DNA of 64,000 nt from Gordonia soli NBRC 108243 (GTDB taxonomy: Bacteria; Actinomycetota; Actinomycetes; Mycobacteriales; Mycobacteriaceae). Positions 31,553-40,194 of the stretch are shown one piece after another. The notes under the pieces were generated by a model that worked only from the letters and a program-made list of their open reading frames with translations, did not search any database and was not told the origin of the DNA. Location: assembly GCF_000334455.1 (NCBI RefSeq), contig NZ_BANX01000026.1:100672-164671 (forward strand). The letters run 5' to 3'. Position 1 is the stretch's first letter, and each line of letters opens with the position of its first letter. The translations under genes and the position numbers were made by a program.

Positions 31553-32203
31553 TCAGCCGGTGCGACGTGCGCGGTTCTTGCGACGAGCCGCGAGCTCGTC
31601 CTCCGGCGCGGTCTCACTGACACCGCCGTCGGCCCGCTCACCCGGGAAGTCGGCGATGGTGCCGGTGAGTTCGCGCATCGCACCGCTGACGGCGATGCCG
31701 AACACACCCTGGCCACCTTGCAGGAGGTCGACGACCTCTTCTGCGGAGGTGCATTCGTAGACGGTGGTGCCGTCGGAGAACAGGGTGATCCGCGCGAGAT
31801 CCTCCACGCCGCGCTGGCGGAGATGATCCACGGCGACGCGGATGTTCTGCAGCGAGATGCCGGTGTCGAGGAGTCGCTTGACGATCTTCAGGACCAGGAT
31901 GTCCTTGAAGGAGTAGAGCCGCTGGCTGCCTGAACCGGCCGCGCCGCGGATGGACGGGACCACCAGCGAGGTCCGCGCCCAATAGTCGAGCTGCCGATAG
32001 GTGATCCCGGCGATCTGGCATGCACTGGGGACGCGGTATCCGATCAGTTCGTCGGGGACCGTGTCGTTGGGGAACAGTCCGGGGGCGATGTCGTCGAGAC
32101 TCCCCTGGGTCGCCGTCGGGCGTGCCGACCGGTCGTCATCGGTGGCCACCGTCGTGGTGTCCGGACCCGATGGGCCGTCGTTGTCGATCGGCTGATCGCC
32201 CAC
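31553..32203 (-). CDS. resR: MerR-family regulator, ResR/McdR (Rv1830) type
   Basis: A 216-aa MerR-type DNA-binding protein. The winged-helix part is VPSACQIAGITYRQLDYWARTSLVVPSIR followed by SQRLYSFKDILVLKIVKRLLDTGISLQNI, here written only in part in the motif sense: TYRQLDYWARTSL and RLYSFKDILVLK. It has an acidic N-terminal tail of about 50 residues and a basic C-terminal tail. Position between DUF151 and gcvP matches Rv1830, recently named ResR or McdR and linked to cell division and growth recovery. The GTG at 32201-32203 has GAGGGAG upstream. A CTCAA-N7-TTGAG repeat in its promoter region may be its own operator. Confidence 0.88.
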   Translation of the reverse strand: MGDQPIDNDGPSGPDTTTVATDDDRSARPTATQGSLDDIAPGLFPNDTVPDELIGYRVPSACQIAGITYRQLDYWARTSLVVPSIRGAAGSGSQRLYSFKDILVLKIVKRLLDTGISLQNIRVAVDHLRQRGVEDLARITLFSDGTTVYECTSAEEVVDLLQGGQGVFGIAVSGAMRELTGTIADFPGERADGGVSETAPEDELAARRKNRARRTG

Positions 32204-32373
32204 TGCACACTCCCTCGCAACGCTCGGACGGCCTCAGATCGACGAGGTCGGTGGCGTACCCCGCTCAGAGTACGCGTCCGGAGGCCGGTCATATGTCATC
32301 GCCACGAGGTTCGGGCGATGTGGGTGACGGTATGTCCGGTCGGGGAGGCAAATCAACGCGACGCGCGGTGAGC

Positions 32374-32390
32374 CTCAACCTCTACTTGAG
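32374..32390. promoter_or_regulatory. Candidate MerR-type operator upstream of resR
   Basis: CTCAA-cctctac-TTGAG is an inverted repeat with a 7-base centre, embedded in a longer partly symmetric ACCTC...GAGGT sequence, the layout of MerR-family operators. It lies 171 bp upstream of the resR start. Confidence 0.35.
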
Positions 32391-32440
32391 ATGGAGGTGA
32401 ACGGTTACCCGGCGGTGTCCATTTCGTGACATAAGAGGCT

Positions 32441-32467
32441 AGTGTGACTCGTGTGACTGATGTGACT
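32441..32467. repeat. Three 9-bp direct repeats
   Basis: agtgtgact, cgtgtgact and gatgtgact follow one another directly in the 286-bp spacer between resR and the DUF151 gene. They share TGTGACT and could be stacked protein-binding half-sites. Confidence 0.5.
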
Positions 32468-32489
32468 GCAACTGCGCGCCCTTGGGGCG

Positions 32490-32990
32490 TCAGGCGCCGC
32501 CGCTGGCCTTGAAGTCGTCCGGCGAGACGTTGTCGAGGAACTCCTTGAACTTCTCGACCTCGTCCTCCTTGGCGTCCGGCCCATCCTCCGACTCCTCGTC
32601 CGGGATCAGCAGACCTGCCTCGGCGAGGACCTCCTCGTCGGCGATGATCGGCACGTCGGCGCGCATCGCCACGGCGATCGAGTCCGACGGTCGAGCCGAG
32701 ATCCGCAGGTCGTTGGCGAACACCATCTCCGCGTAGAAGGTGCCCTCCTGCATGTCGACGATCCGTACCTCGACGAGAGTCTGACCGAATTCACCGATCA
32801 GATTCACGATCAAGTCGTGGGTGAGCGGGCGAGGAGGCTCGATCCCCTTCTGGCGCAGAGCTATCGACGCGGCCTCGCTCTGCCCGATCCAGATCGGCAG
32901 ATAACGTTCGCCGTCGACCTCGCGGAGCAACAGCACCGGCTGGCTCTGCGGGGGCTCGACCCGAATGCCCACCACTCGCATCTCGCTCAT
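32490..32990 (-). CDS. Bifunctional nuclease family protein (DUF151)
   Basis: A 166-aa protein of the BFN/DUF151 family, counterpart of Rv1829. The family core VLLLREVDGERYLPIWIGQSEAASIAL is followed by RPLTHDLIVNLI, EGTFYAEMVF and ISARPSDSIAVAMR, and the acidic tail ends in VEKFKEFLDNVSPDDF, nearly invariant in mycobacteria. The start MSEMRVVGIRVE at 32988-32990 matches that family and follows AAGGAAG; a second ATG three codons later is a close alternative. Members have DNase and RNase activity in plants and structural work in bacteria; the cellular role is unclear. It sits between two MerR regulators in a fixed order. Confidence 0.88.
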   Translation of the reverse strand: MSEMRVVGIRVEPPQSQPVLLLREVDGERYLPIWIGQSEAASIALRQKGIEPPRPLTHDLIVNLIGEFGQTLVEVRIVDMQEGTFYAEMVFANDLRISARPSDSIAVAMRADVPIIADEEVLAEAGLLIPDEESEDGPDAKEDEVEKFKEFLDNVSPDDFKASGGA

Positions 32991-33206
32991 CTCGCACCCG
33001 CTTCCTTCTCGGCCGCCGCCTGCTGTACGGACACCGGGACACCGGGTCCGGTCAGCGGACATCGTATTGCACGAGCACCCCGATCCGGTCCGGGAAGGGG
33101 CGCTCCGGGACCCGACGAGGGCGCATCTCCGACGCTACACCCGCACCGGCCCGCGAGCGGTGCGTGCGATCCCGCCGACAGCGGTGACACGGCCTCGGAG
33201 TGGGGA

Positions 33207-33929
33207 TCAGTCGAGGACGCCGCGAACCGCAGCCTTGACCAGCTGGGTGTGCAGGGTCACCGACAACGCCGCGATCTCGCGGACGAGCTCTTCGGCACGA
33301 TCGCGGGCACCGGTCCCCTTGCCCTTGGCGATGGGACTCGCGATCTGGGCGACCAGACCGGCCTCGCGGTCCGCGGAGACCTTGAACGCCCGCAGATGTC
33401 GGGTCTCGACACCGTAGTTCGCGAGTGCCGCGGCCGCCTCGACCAGGCGCACCGCGTCCTCGTCGAAGAATCCCGCGGGACCGGCGGTGAGCAGGCCGTT
33501 GCGCTGCAGTTCGGTCACGAATGCGGAGTCGGCCCCGGTGCGCTCGATGAGCGCATCTCGCGACACCCGTCCGCCCCGTTCGCCGAAATCGGTGGCCGGC
33601 GCGACCGCCCCGCGGGCACTCGACAGGAGCCGGGGGCCGCCGTTACCGCCCGCGCCGCCGGCATCGATCGCCTCGAGCTGCTCTTTGATCACCTTGAGCG
33701 GAAGGTACCGATCACGCTGTGCGGTCAGCACGAACCGCAGACGCTCACAGTCGGATTCACTGAACCGCCGGTATCCCGACGGCGCGCGCTCCGGCGTGAT
33801 CAGACCCTCGGCCTCGAGGAATCGGATCTTCGAGATCGTGACATCGGGAAAATCCTCGCGCAGCAGGGAGAGGACCGACCCGATGGAGATCGATCCCTGC
33901 CCGCGCTGACCTGCCGACGATGCCGACAC
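33207..33929 (-). CDS. ftsR: MerR-family regulator FtsR (Rv1828 type)
   Basis: A 240-aa MerR-family activator. The N-terminal HTH is SIGSVLSLLREDFPDVTISKIRFL, visible as LLREDFPDVTISKIRFLEAE with ITPERAPSGYRRFSESDCERL. A glycine-rich linker and a long C-terminal helical region follow. In Corynebacterium the homologue FtsR activates ftsZ; in mycobacteria it is Rv1828. The GTG at 33927-33929 is five bases after the garA stop, without a good ribosome site, so translation is probably coupled to garA. The cluster garA-ftsR-DUF151-resR is conserved and joins signalling with cell-division control. Confidence 0.9.
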   Translation of the reverse strand: MSASSAGQRGQGSISIGSVLSLLREDFPDVTISKIRFLEAEGLITPERAPSGYRRFSESDCERLRFVLTAQRDRYLPLKVIKEQLEAIDAGGAGGNGGPRLLSSARGAVAPATDFGERGGRVSRDALIERTGADSAFVTELQRNGLLTAGPAGFFDEDAVRLVEAAAALANYGVETRHLRAFKVSADREAGLVAQIASPIAKGKGTGARDRAEELVREIAALSVTLHTQLVKAAVRGVLD

Positions 33930-33934
33930 GATGC

Positions 33935-34384
33935 TCAGGCGTTCTCGCCGTCGCGGGGTCCGCTGAGGAAGACCAGACGGAACTTGCCGATCTGGACCTC
34001 GTCACCGTTGCTGAGGGTCGCGGTGTCGACCGGCTCACGGTTCACGTATGTGCCGTTCAGGCTGCCCACGTCGACCACCTGGAACTCGTTCTCACCCAGG
34101 CGGAACTCGGCATGACGCCGGCTCACGGTGACATCGTCGAGGAAGATGTCGCTGTCGGGGTGTCGACCGGCCGAGGTGGTCGGCTGATCGAGCAGGAATC
34201 GCGAACCGGCATTCGGTCCGCGCTTGACGACAAGCAGCGCCGTACCGGGGGAGAGTCGCTCGACCCCGGTGTCGGCAGGTTCACCCGAGGTGGTGGCTCC
34301 GGCATCGAGTTCGTTGATGAACTCCTCCCGGAAGACCGAGGTGGTCTCCACCGGCGCCTCGAGGCCGTTGTCGTTATCGCTCAC
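33935..34384 (-). CDS. garA: GarA, FHA-domain regulator of 2-oxoglutarate metabolism
   Basis: A 149-aa protein with an N-terminal phospho-site ETTSVFREEF (about residue 13) and a C-terminal FHA domain: SAGRHPDSDIFLDDVTVSRRHAEF and VVDVGSLNGTYVNR carry the phosphothreonine-binding residues. In mycobacteria, PknG/PknB phosphorylation of the ETTS threonine closes the FHA domain on itself and relieves inhibition of 2-oxoglutarate dehydrogenase and glutamate dehydrogenase. The GTG at 34382-34384 has AAGGAG. Its neighbourhood with gcvH and gcvP ties it to amino-acid nitrogen metabolism. Confidence 0.95.
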   Translation of the reverse strand: MSDNDNGLEAPVETTSVFREEFINELDAGATTSGEPADTGVERLSPGTALLVVKRGPNAGSRFLLDQPTTSAGRHPDSDIFLDDVTVSRRHAEFRLGENEFQVVDVGSLNGTYVNREPVDTATLSNGDEVQIGKFRLVFLSGPRDGENA

Positions 34385-34720
34385 CAGTTCTCCTTCGTCG
34401 TCTGCAGCCGATCCATGCGCTGCCGGCGGACGCGCAGTTCACGTCTGCCTGGGTCGGCGGTCGCGGTGCGATGCCGTGTGAGCTGCCCGCTCCCCGCCCA
34501 TGTCGTGCAGGCCACTGATGGTCCCGGGGGCCCACCGGTCTGTTGCTGTAAACCGTACCGTGCCGTGCCGATATCGCCCGCGCGGGCGTCGACCAGGACA
34601 CGACGATCATAGCCCTCGGTGGGCCGTGGCCCAGCCCCATGCGAGCGGCGTTGTCGGCTTGTTACTCGCCGGTTCCGATCGGTCACGGAACGTTAGGCGT
34701 CAGCCCTCGGTGATCGCGCT
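34385..34720. other. 336-bp spacer between gcvH and garA
   Basis: No credible gene is seen on either strand. It should hold the garA promoter (minus strand) and the 3' end of the gcvH transcript. A TTTACA element and CGTACCGTGCCGTGCC repeats occur near 34540-34570. At the gcvH end there is an 18-bp duplication of the gcvH stop region. Confidence 0.5.
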
Positions 34721-34738
34721 TCAGCCCTCGATGATCGC
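34700..34738. repeat. Duplication of the last codons of gcvH
   Basis: TCAGCCCTCGATGATCGC (34721-34738, the gcvH C-terminus and stop) is repeated 21 bp away as TCAGCCCTCGGTGATCGC (34700-34717), 17 of 18 identical. On the minus strand it reads as a second copy of the last gcvH codons and stop. Confidence 0.75.
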
Positions 34739-35125
34739 CCGGTAACCGGCCGGATCGAGCAGTGCGGCCAACGTCGCATCCAGGCCGTCGGCGTCGGCCA
34801 CGGTGATCTCCACCAGCCAACCGCGACCGTACGGGTCCGAGTTCACGAGCTCGGGAGCACCGTCCAACTCGGAGTTGACGGCCGAGACCGAACCCGCGAT
34901 CGGGCCGAAGATGTCGGAGACACTCTTGGTGGACTCGACCTCGGCGAAGGACTCGCCGGTCTCGACCGCCGCGCCTTCCTCGGGCAGCTGGACGAACACG
35001 ACGTCTCCGAGCTGGTCCTGGGCGAAGTCGGTGATCCCGACGCGCACCGTGCTCGGACCTGTCTTGTCGATCCATTCGTGCTCGGCGGTGTATCGGAGTC
35101 CGGAAGGGAGATTGCTGTCGCTCAC
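34721..35125 (-). CDS. gcvH: Glycine cleavage H protein
   Basis: GcvH carries the lipoyl arm that shuttles the aminomethyl group between the P-, T- and L-proteins. The 134-aa product has the lipoylation motif around ETGESFAEVESTKSVSDIF with the modified lysine in ESTKSVSD (Lys66), and the C-terminal NSDPYGRGWLVEI. The GTG at 35123-35125 has AAAGGTG upstream and yields the usual N-terminus LRYTAEHEWID. It is downstream of pgsA2 and secA2 on the same strand, 29 bp from the former, so it may be co-transcribed with them. Confidence 0.95.
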   Translation of the reverse strand: MSDSNLPSGLRYTAEHEWIDKTGPSTVRVGITDFAQDQLGDVVFVQLPEEGAAVETGESFAEVESTKSVSDIFGPIAGSVSAVNSELDGAPELVNSDPYGRGWLVEITVADADGLDATLAALLDPAGYRAIIEG

Positions 35126-35154
35126 GGGTGGCACCTTTCTCGTCGCAGGCGACT

Positions 35155-35808
35155 CTAGGTCATCTCGCCGCGCGATCGCGCGGCGACCGGCGGCATGGCG
35201 CGGACCACCAGGATGGTCTGCCACCAGTACAGGACGAACGACCAGACATAGAGGGCGACACCCCAGATCAGGAACGCCCATCCGATCGGATAGCAGATCG
35301 TGCCGACCACGGAATCCAGTTGCCCGGCAAGCAACCACGGGAAAGCACTCATCAAAGCGAATGTCGCGGCCTTGCCGATGTAGAGCACCGGTAGCGCGAA
35401 CAGGCCGCGGGTCCGCAGGATCGGTCCGGTGGCGAACAAGAGCACGTCCCGGGCGATGATCACACCGATCAACCACCACGGCACGAAGTCGCGTAGCCCG
35501 AAGGTGATCGGGATGACCACGATGTACAGCCGGTCGGCCGCGGGATCCAGCAACGCGCCGATGCGCGACGACTGCCCCAGGAGCCGTGCCAGCTTGCCGT
35601 CCAACCAGTCCGAGAATCCCGAGAACATGAGGATGGCGAAGGCCCACCCGTCGGCCTCCTCCACGAGCAGCAGCCAGATGAACACCGGGATGAGCAGCAG
35701 CCGGAGCACGCTGAGTGCGTTGGGAACGGTGACGATGCGGTCGGAGACCGGCACGTCCGGTTCGGAGTCCGGTTCCGGGGCCACCGCGGGGTCCGACTGG
35801 TCGCTCAT
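35155..35808 (-). CDS. pgsA2: CDP-alcohol phosphatidyltransferase, PgsA2 type
   Basis: A 217-aa membrane enzyme with the complete CDP-alcohol phosphotransferase motif D-x2-D-G-x2-A-R-x8-G-x3-D-x3-D (DWLDGKLAR then GALLDPAAD, residues about 84-110) and five to six hydrophobic helices. Such enzymes exchange CMP of CDP-diacylglycerol for an alcohol; homologue Rv1822 is annotated PgsA2, possibly making phosphatidylglycerol phosphate or cardiolipin, but the acceptor is not certain. The N-terminal tail (about 30 residues, Pro/Glu/Asp-rich) is poorly conserved. ATG at 35806-35808. It lies 22 bp after secA2. Confidence 0.88.
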   Translation of the reverse strand: MSDQSDPAVAPEPDSEPDVPVSDRIVTVPNALSVLRLLLIPVFIWLLLVEEADGWAFAILMFSGFSDWLDGKLARLLGQSSRIGALLDPAADRLYIVVIPITFGLRDFVPWWLIGVIIARDVLLFATGPILRTRGLFALPVLYIGKAATFALMSAFPWLLAGQLDSVVGTICYPIGWAFLIWGVALYVWSFVLYWWQTILVVRAMPPVAARSRGEMT

Positions 35809-35830
35809 CGGAATCCGGCCCCCGTGCCGA

Positions 35831-38365
35831 TCACCGGAAGATGCCGATGATGCCCTGCAGCGTCTTCGCGCCACCCGACGAGAACAGGTTGTCGTGGACC
35901 ATATAGGTCCAGGTCGTGGTCGACCGGCGCAACTCCGAGGTACCGAGGTCGACACCGTCGGCGGTGATCGACACCTCACGGAACGTCTTGCGCGCGTTGG
36001 TCTGAGCGTCGGTGGGCAGCGTGCTGAACTCGTCGAGGATCAGCTTGTGGAACTCGTCGAGCGGGCTCTCCTTGCCCAGCGAACGCAAGTGGATGCTCGC
36101 CCGCACGTCGGATACGAACGCGAGGTGATCGGCCCACGCTCGGTCGAGATGGTAGAGCGTGATCTCACGGGCGGCCTGCACCAGGACATCGCGGTCGACC
36201 GGTTCGACAACCTCCGCCACGTCGGCGCTCGACTCGTCGGTCCCGTCAGCGGTCGCTCCGTCAGCCGGAACACCGTCTGCCTGCGCCTCGTCGGTGTCCG
36301 CCGCCTTGTCCTCGGTCGTGGCCTTGTCCTCGGTCTTGTCCTCGGCCTCGGTCTTGTCCTCGGCCTCGGTCTTGTCGCCGTCGGTCTTGTCGGCAGCCGT
36401 CGTCTCGCCGTCGGTCTTCTCACCGTCGGCCTTCGGGGCGCCGATCAGCGCGGCGTAGCGATCGAGTTCGAGGTCGGCGAGCTCCTCGAGCGCCACCTCG
36501 GTCGTCAGCACCTCGGTGCGGCGCTTGACGACGATCTCCCGCTGCTGGTTCACCAACGTGTTGTAGCGCCAGGTGTTCGCGTGCAGCTCCAGTCGCACAC
36601 CCTCGGCGATCCGTTGAGCCTGTTCGATGAGGTCGATGCCCTTCGCGCCCATGGAGCCGTCCTCGTTCGGCGACACCGGATCCCGCTTGAACGCCAGGTT
36701 CTTGACGACGACCGGGTCCTCGAGCGAGGAGAAGAAGACCGAGCGACCCGGGTCACCCTGTCGTCCGGCACGACCACGCAATTGGTTGTCCAGCCGCTCG
36801 GTGTCGTGTCGGCCGGTCCCGACCACGCACAGCCCGCCGAGCTCGATGATCTCGTCGCGGGCCTTCTCGTCGTCCGCCGATCCACCCAGGCGGATGTCGG
36901 TTCCGCGCCCGGCCATCTGGGTCGAGACGGTGACGGCATCGAGCGCACCGGCCTCGGCGATGATCTTCGCTTCCTCGGCGTCGTTCTTCGCGTTCAGCAC
37001 GACGGCGTTCACGCCCGCCTTGTCGAGAAAGTAGGCGAGCTCCTCGGACTCGGCGACATCGTGGGTACCTATCAGGATCGGCTGGCCCGTCTCATGGACC
37101 TCCTTGACGAAGGCGACCACGGCCTCGACCTTGTTGGCCTTGGTGTCGTAGACGCGGTCGGGCAGGTCGTCGCGGATGTTCTCGGTGTTGGGCGGGATTT
37201 GGCTGACGCGCAGGTCGTAGAACTGGCGGAGCTGCTCGCCGGCGGCGAGGGCGGTTCCGGTCATCCCGGCCACCTTGGGGTAGCGGCCGATCAGCGCCTG
37301 CACCGTGATGGTGTCGATGACCTCGCCGGAGTCGGTCTGGCTCAGGCCTTCCTTGATCTCGACCGCGGCCTGGACGCCGTCGGGCCAGCGCTGGAGTTGC
37401 GCCACCCGTCCGCGTGACGCGTTGATCAGTTGCACCCCACCGTCGCGGACGATGTAGTGGATGTCGCGATCGAGCAGGTAGTGGGCGTGCATCGCGATGT
37501 TCACGTGCACCAACGTGGTGCCGACGTGTTCCTCGTCGTAGATGTCGATCCCGCCGAGTTCTGCCTCGACGAAGGCTGCGCCCTCGTCGGTCAAGGTGAC
37601 GTTGCGGCCTTCGGTGTCGATCTCGTAGTGCTTCTTCTTCAGCCGGCCGACGACGTCGTGGATCGCCTGATCGGGTACCTCGGACTCGGTCGAGCCGGCG
37701 AGCACCAGCGGCACCAGGGCCTCGTCGACGAGTACCGAGTCGGCCTCGTCGATGATCGCCACGTCCGGTTTCGGCGACACCAGATCGTCCGGTGTCAGAG
37801 CCAACTGATCACGCAGGACATCGAATCCGATCTCGTTGACCGAACCGTAGGTGACATCCGCCGCGTAGGCCGCGCGGCGCTCCTCACGCGTCGAGTTCTC
37901 CGAGACCGCCCGCGCCTCGAGTCCGAAGAAGCGGAACAAGGGACCCATCCACTCGGCGTCGCGGGTGGCCAGATAATCATTGACGGAGATGACATGTACC
38001 CGGTGCCCCTGCAGGACGTAGCCGACCGCTGCCAGTGCACCGGCGAGGGTCTTGCCCTCACCGGTCGCCATCTCGATCACGTCCCCCTCGAGCAGTCGGA
38101 GCGCCCCCTGCAACTGGACGTCGAAGGGGCGGAGGCCGAGGCTGCGATCGGCGGCCTCGCGCACCAGCGCCAGGAACTTGGCCCGGTCAGCGGGCTTTCC
38201 TTCCAGGTCGAGTTCCTGAGCACGGGCCGGGAAGTCGGCGTCGTCGAGCTCGGCCGCCCAGTCCGTGTGGCCCGCGGCGTCTTTGATCACCGTGAGGGAC
38301 TTGGACTGGTTCCGCGAGGTCTGCGAACCCAGTAGTCGCCACATGCTGTTGGTCAGCTTTCCCAC
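35831..38365 (-). CDS. secA2: SecA2, accessory Sec ATPase, with a charged repeat insertion
   Basis: SecA2 is the second SecA ATPase of actinobacteria and exports a limited set of proteins. The 844-aa protein has Walker [12 protein letters not shown], the DEAD box [25 protein letters not shown] and [15 protein letters not shown] with the arginine finger, and [13 protein letters not shown]. The order and the position beside pgsA2/gcvH match Rv1821. Residues about 644-719 are an unusual Lys/Thr/Asp/Glu-rich repeat insertion, which accounts for a length above the usual 780-808. The C-terminal zinc-finger of SecA1 is absent, as expected. The GTG at 38363-38365 follows AGGAG. Confidence 0.95.
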   Translation of the reverse strand: MGKLTNSMWRLLGSQTSRNQSKSLTVIKDAAGHTDWAAELDDADFPARAQELDLEGKPADRAKFLALVREAADRSLGLRPFDVQLQGALRLLEGDVIEMATGEGKTLAGALAAVGYVLQGHRVHVISVNDYLATRDAEWMGPLFRFFGLEARAVSENSTREERRAAYAADVTYGSVNEIGFDVLRDQLALTPDDLVSPKPDVAIIDEADSVLVDEALVPLVLAGSTESEVPDQAIHDVVGRLKKKHYEIDTEGRNVTLTDEGAAFVEAELGGIDIYDEEHVGTTLVHVNIAMHAHYLLDRDIHYIVRDGGVQLINASRGRVAQLQRWPDGVQAAVEIKEGLSQTDSGEVIDTITVQALIGRYPKVAGMTGTALAAGEQLRQFYDLRVSQIPPNTENIRDDLPDRVYDTKANKVEAVVAFVKEVHETGQPILIGTHDVAESEELAYFLDKAGVNAVVLNAKNDAEEAKIIAEAGALDAVTVSTQMAGRGTDIRLGGSADDEKARDEIIELGGLCVVGTGRHDTERLDNQLRGRAGRQGDPGRSVFFSSLEDPVVVKNLAFKRDPVSPNEDGSMGAKGIDLIEQAQRIAEGVRLELHANTWRYNTLVNQQREIVVKRRTEVLTTEVALEELADLELDRYAALIGAPKADGEKTDGETTAADKTDGDKTEAEDKTEAEDKTEDKATTEDKAADTDEAQADGVPADGATADGTDESSADVAEVVEPVDRDVLVQAAREITLYHLDRAWADHLAFVSDVRASIHLRSLGKESPLDEFHKLILDEFSTLPTDAQTNARKTFREVSITADGVDLGTSELRRSTTTWTYMVHDNLFSSGGAKTLQGIIGIFR
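36204..36440. repeat. Charged repeat tract in secA2
   Basis: About 76 codons of imperfect repeats ([13 protein letters not shown] and [14 protein letters not shown] on the minus strand). The DNA shows an 18-bp imperfect period, most regular at 36300-36400. It inserts a Lys/Asp/Glu/Thr-rich linker into the C-terminal half of SecA2. Confidence 0.75.
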
Positions 38366-38624
38366 CGAAACACTTCTCCTGACTCGTGCTGCTCATCCGC
38401 TGGTCGGATCGACCGGGTCGGAGGACCCGGTGACCTGCGACCACGCGCTCTCGGCTCAGATCGTCGTCCACGGTACGCGGACCTACCCGGCATCCGGCGA
38501 TCAACACTATGATCGCAGCGATCGGCGCCACCGCCTCCCCGGCGGACAGCAGGCGCCGGTAGCGCAGCGAGCGGGTCGGATGTCCAACCGCTCCTGCCCG
38601 ACGGGCCGGAGAGGGACACCGCCG

Positions 38625-40157
38625 ATGAATCGCACCACGCGTCGGGTACTGCGCGCCGCACTGGCCGGCATCCTCATCGCGCTCGGGATCGGGTTCGGCG
38701 CGTTCAACGCCTGGTGGGTCGCCCTGGTCATCGGTGTGCCGCTGGTCTTCACCGGCCTCGCGCTGACGCCGCGGCCATCCCGGATCTCCGAACTCGACGT
38801 CTGGCGTCGGGGCACCACCAAACAGGCCGTTCCCATCGAGGTCAGCGCCATCACCCGCAGCAGTCTCAGCGCAGACGACCTGCAGCCGACCCTGGTGACA
38901 GCCACCGTGCGACCGCGCAACGACACCGAATACGAGGCCCGGTGGATCACGTCGATGGGCAAGGGCCATGCCCAGGACCTGATCTCGGCACCGTTCAGCA
39001 CGATCCCACCCGACCTGCTCCCCCGCCGGTCGGTCCGCGAGGTTCCCGAGTTCCGCGACCACCCCGGTGTGTGGGCGGTCGTCTACCCCGCGATCACGGC
39101 GCTGGTGGCCGGGGCACTCGTGTTCGGCATCCCGGCGTCGACGTGGCACGTCGACGTCGACCTGACATCGGTGTCGCTGCCCGGCTCCGGTGAGCCCAGT
39201 TCTGCGGACAAGGTCGCCGGGCTCGACGAGCGTCGGCACGAGGTCCTGGCCGAGGTCGCCAAGATCAGCCCGACCGCCTCGACGAATCTGCTGAACATCA
39301 ACATCGACGAGAACGGGACGTCCCGAGCGGAGGTGTTCGATCCGACGACCGGCGACGCCATCCGACTCTCGTCCTCGGGAGGCTGGAGCACGTCACGCTC
39401 GGACACCCGGCTCCGTAAGCCGGACACCTTCACCGCCGCCGAGGTCGCGGCGGTCGACCTGTCCGCGATGTTCGGCACCATGGAGCAGCAGTCGCGGAAG
39501 AGTCCCGAGTATCGCCCCGAGAAGAAGTGGAACTGGGTCGATCTGGAGATCAAACGACCCGAGCGCGATCAGCAAGTGGTGATCACGGGCGGCTTCGGGG
39601 AGAGCATCATCGCCTCGGTCGACATCGAGGGACGGACCGACGGGACGATCGCCGAGTTCTTCGATCCCGCCGACTTCGCGACCTCCTTCCGACTGGCCCG
39701 GCCCGCGCTGGCGGCCGCCGGCTTGTCGGAGGATGCCAAGGTGTTGGAGCGCTTCGAGATCCGCGGCATCGCGAGTAACACCCCTATCATCCGGGCCGGA
39801 CAGATCCAGAACAGCGGGGGCGTCCTGCTCGAGTTCACCGCTCCTCGGCGCAGTGGGACCATCACGATCGCGCCGGGCGCGTTCCCCCAGATCCGCGAGT
39901 ACCCGACCTCCGCGACCTCCGAAGGCGACTTCGCGTTCCGCGATGTCTCCGAGGCAGTCTTCGAATCGGTACGTGCCCAGGCGATCCGGCGGGGCGGTGT
40001 CGATGCCTTCGACCGTGACGCGGTGGACATCGAGATGCGCACCACCAGCAGCATTCTGGACTACCAACTCGCGATCTTGATCGAGATGGCCGACGCCGAC
40101 GGCGCCTCCGGCACGTATTCACCGCAGGGACGATTCCTCCGGCCGCAGACGTATTAG
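38625..40157 (+). CDS. Membrane protein of unknown function
   Basis: A 510-aa protein. Two hydrophobic segments lie near the N-terminus (about residues 12-45, including IALGIGFGAFNAWWVALVIG) and one at about 145-165 (AVVYPAITALVAGALVFGIP). Between them is a basic cytoplasmic loop; the long C-terminal two-thirds is soluble, hydrophilic and probably extracellular, without a family I recognise. The ATG at 38625 has GGAGAGGG upstream; a start 45 bases earlier is also in frame. It is convergent with a second membrane protein (40195-41403) that has a similar plan, and the two may act together. Neighbours (secA2, ppk2) do not reveal the role. Confidence 0.7.
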   Translation: MNRTTRRVLRAALAGILIALGIGFGAFNAWWVALVIGVPLVFTGLALTPRPSRISELDVWRRGTTKQAVPIEVSAITRSSLSADDLQPTLVTATVRPRNDTEYEARWITSMGKGHAQDLISAPFSTIPPDLLPRRSVREVPEFRDHPGVWAVVYPAITALVAGALVFGIPASTWHVDVDLTSVSLPGSGEPSSADKVAGLDERRHEVLAEVAKISPTASTNLLNINIDENGTSRAEVFDPTTGDAIRLSSSGGWSTSRSDTRLRKPDTFTAAEVAAVDLSAMFGTMEQQSRKSPEYRPEKKWNWVDLEIKRPERDQQVVITGGFGESIIASVDIEGRTDGTIAEFFDPADFATSFRLARPALAAAGLSEDAKVLERFEIRGIASNTPIIRAGQIQNSGGVLLEFTAPRRSGTITIAPGAFPQIREYPTSATSEGDFAFRDVSEAVFESVRAQAIRRGGVDAFDRDAVDIEMRTTSSILDYQLAILIEMADADGASGTYSPQGRFLRPQTY

Positions 40158-40174
40158 GTCGTCCCCCGGTCCGA

Positions 40175-40192
40175 CGATCGGGAGCCCGATCG
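40175..40192. terminator. Weak stem-loop between two convergent membrane-protein genes
   Basis: CGATCGG and CCGATCG form a 7-bp stem with a 4-base loop in the 37-bp gap between the convergent genes. Confidence 0.4.
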
Positions 40193-40194
40193 GG

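Noticed and set aside
35429..37417. 662-codon plus-strand frame with GLVLGLGL repeats
   Set aside because: It is the antisense reading of the charged repeat tract and other parts of secA2.
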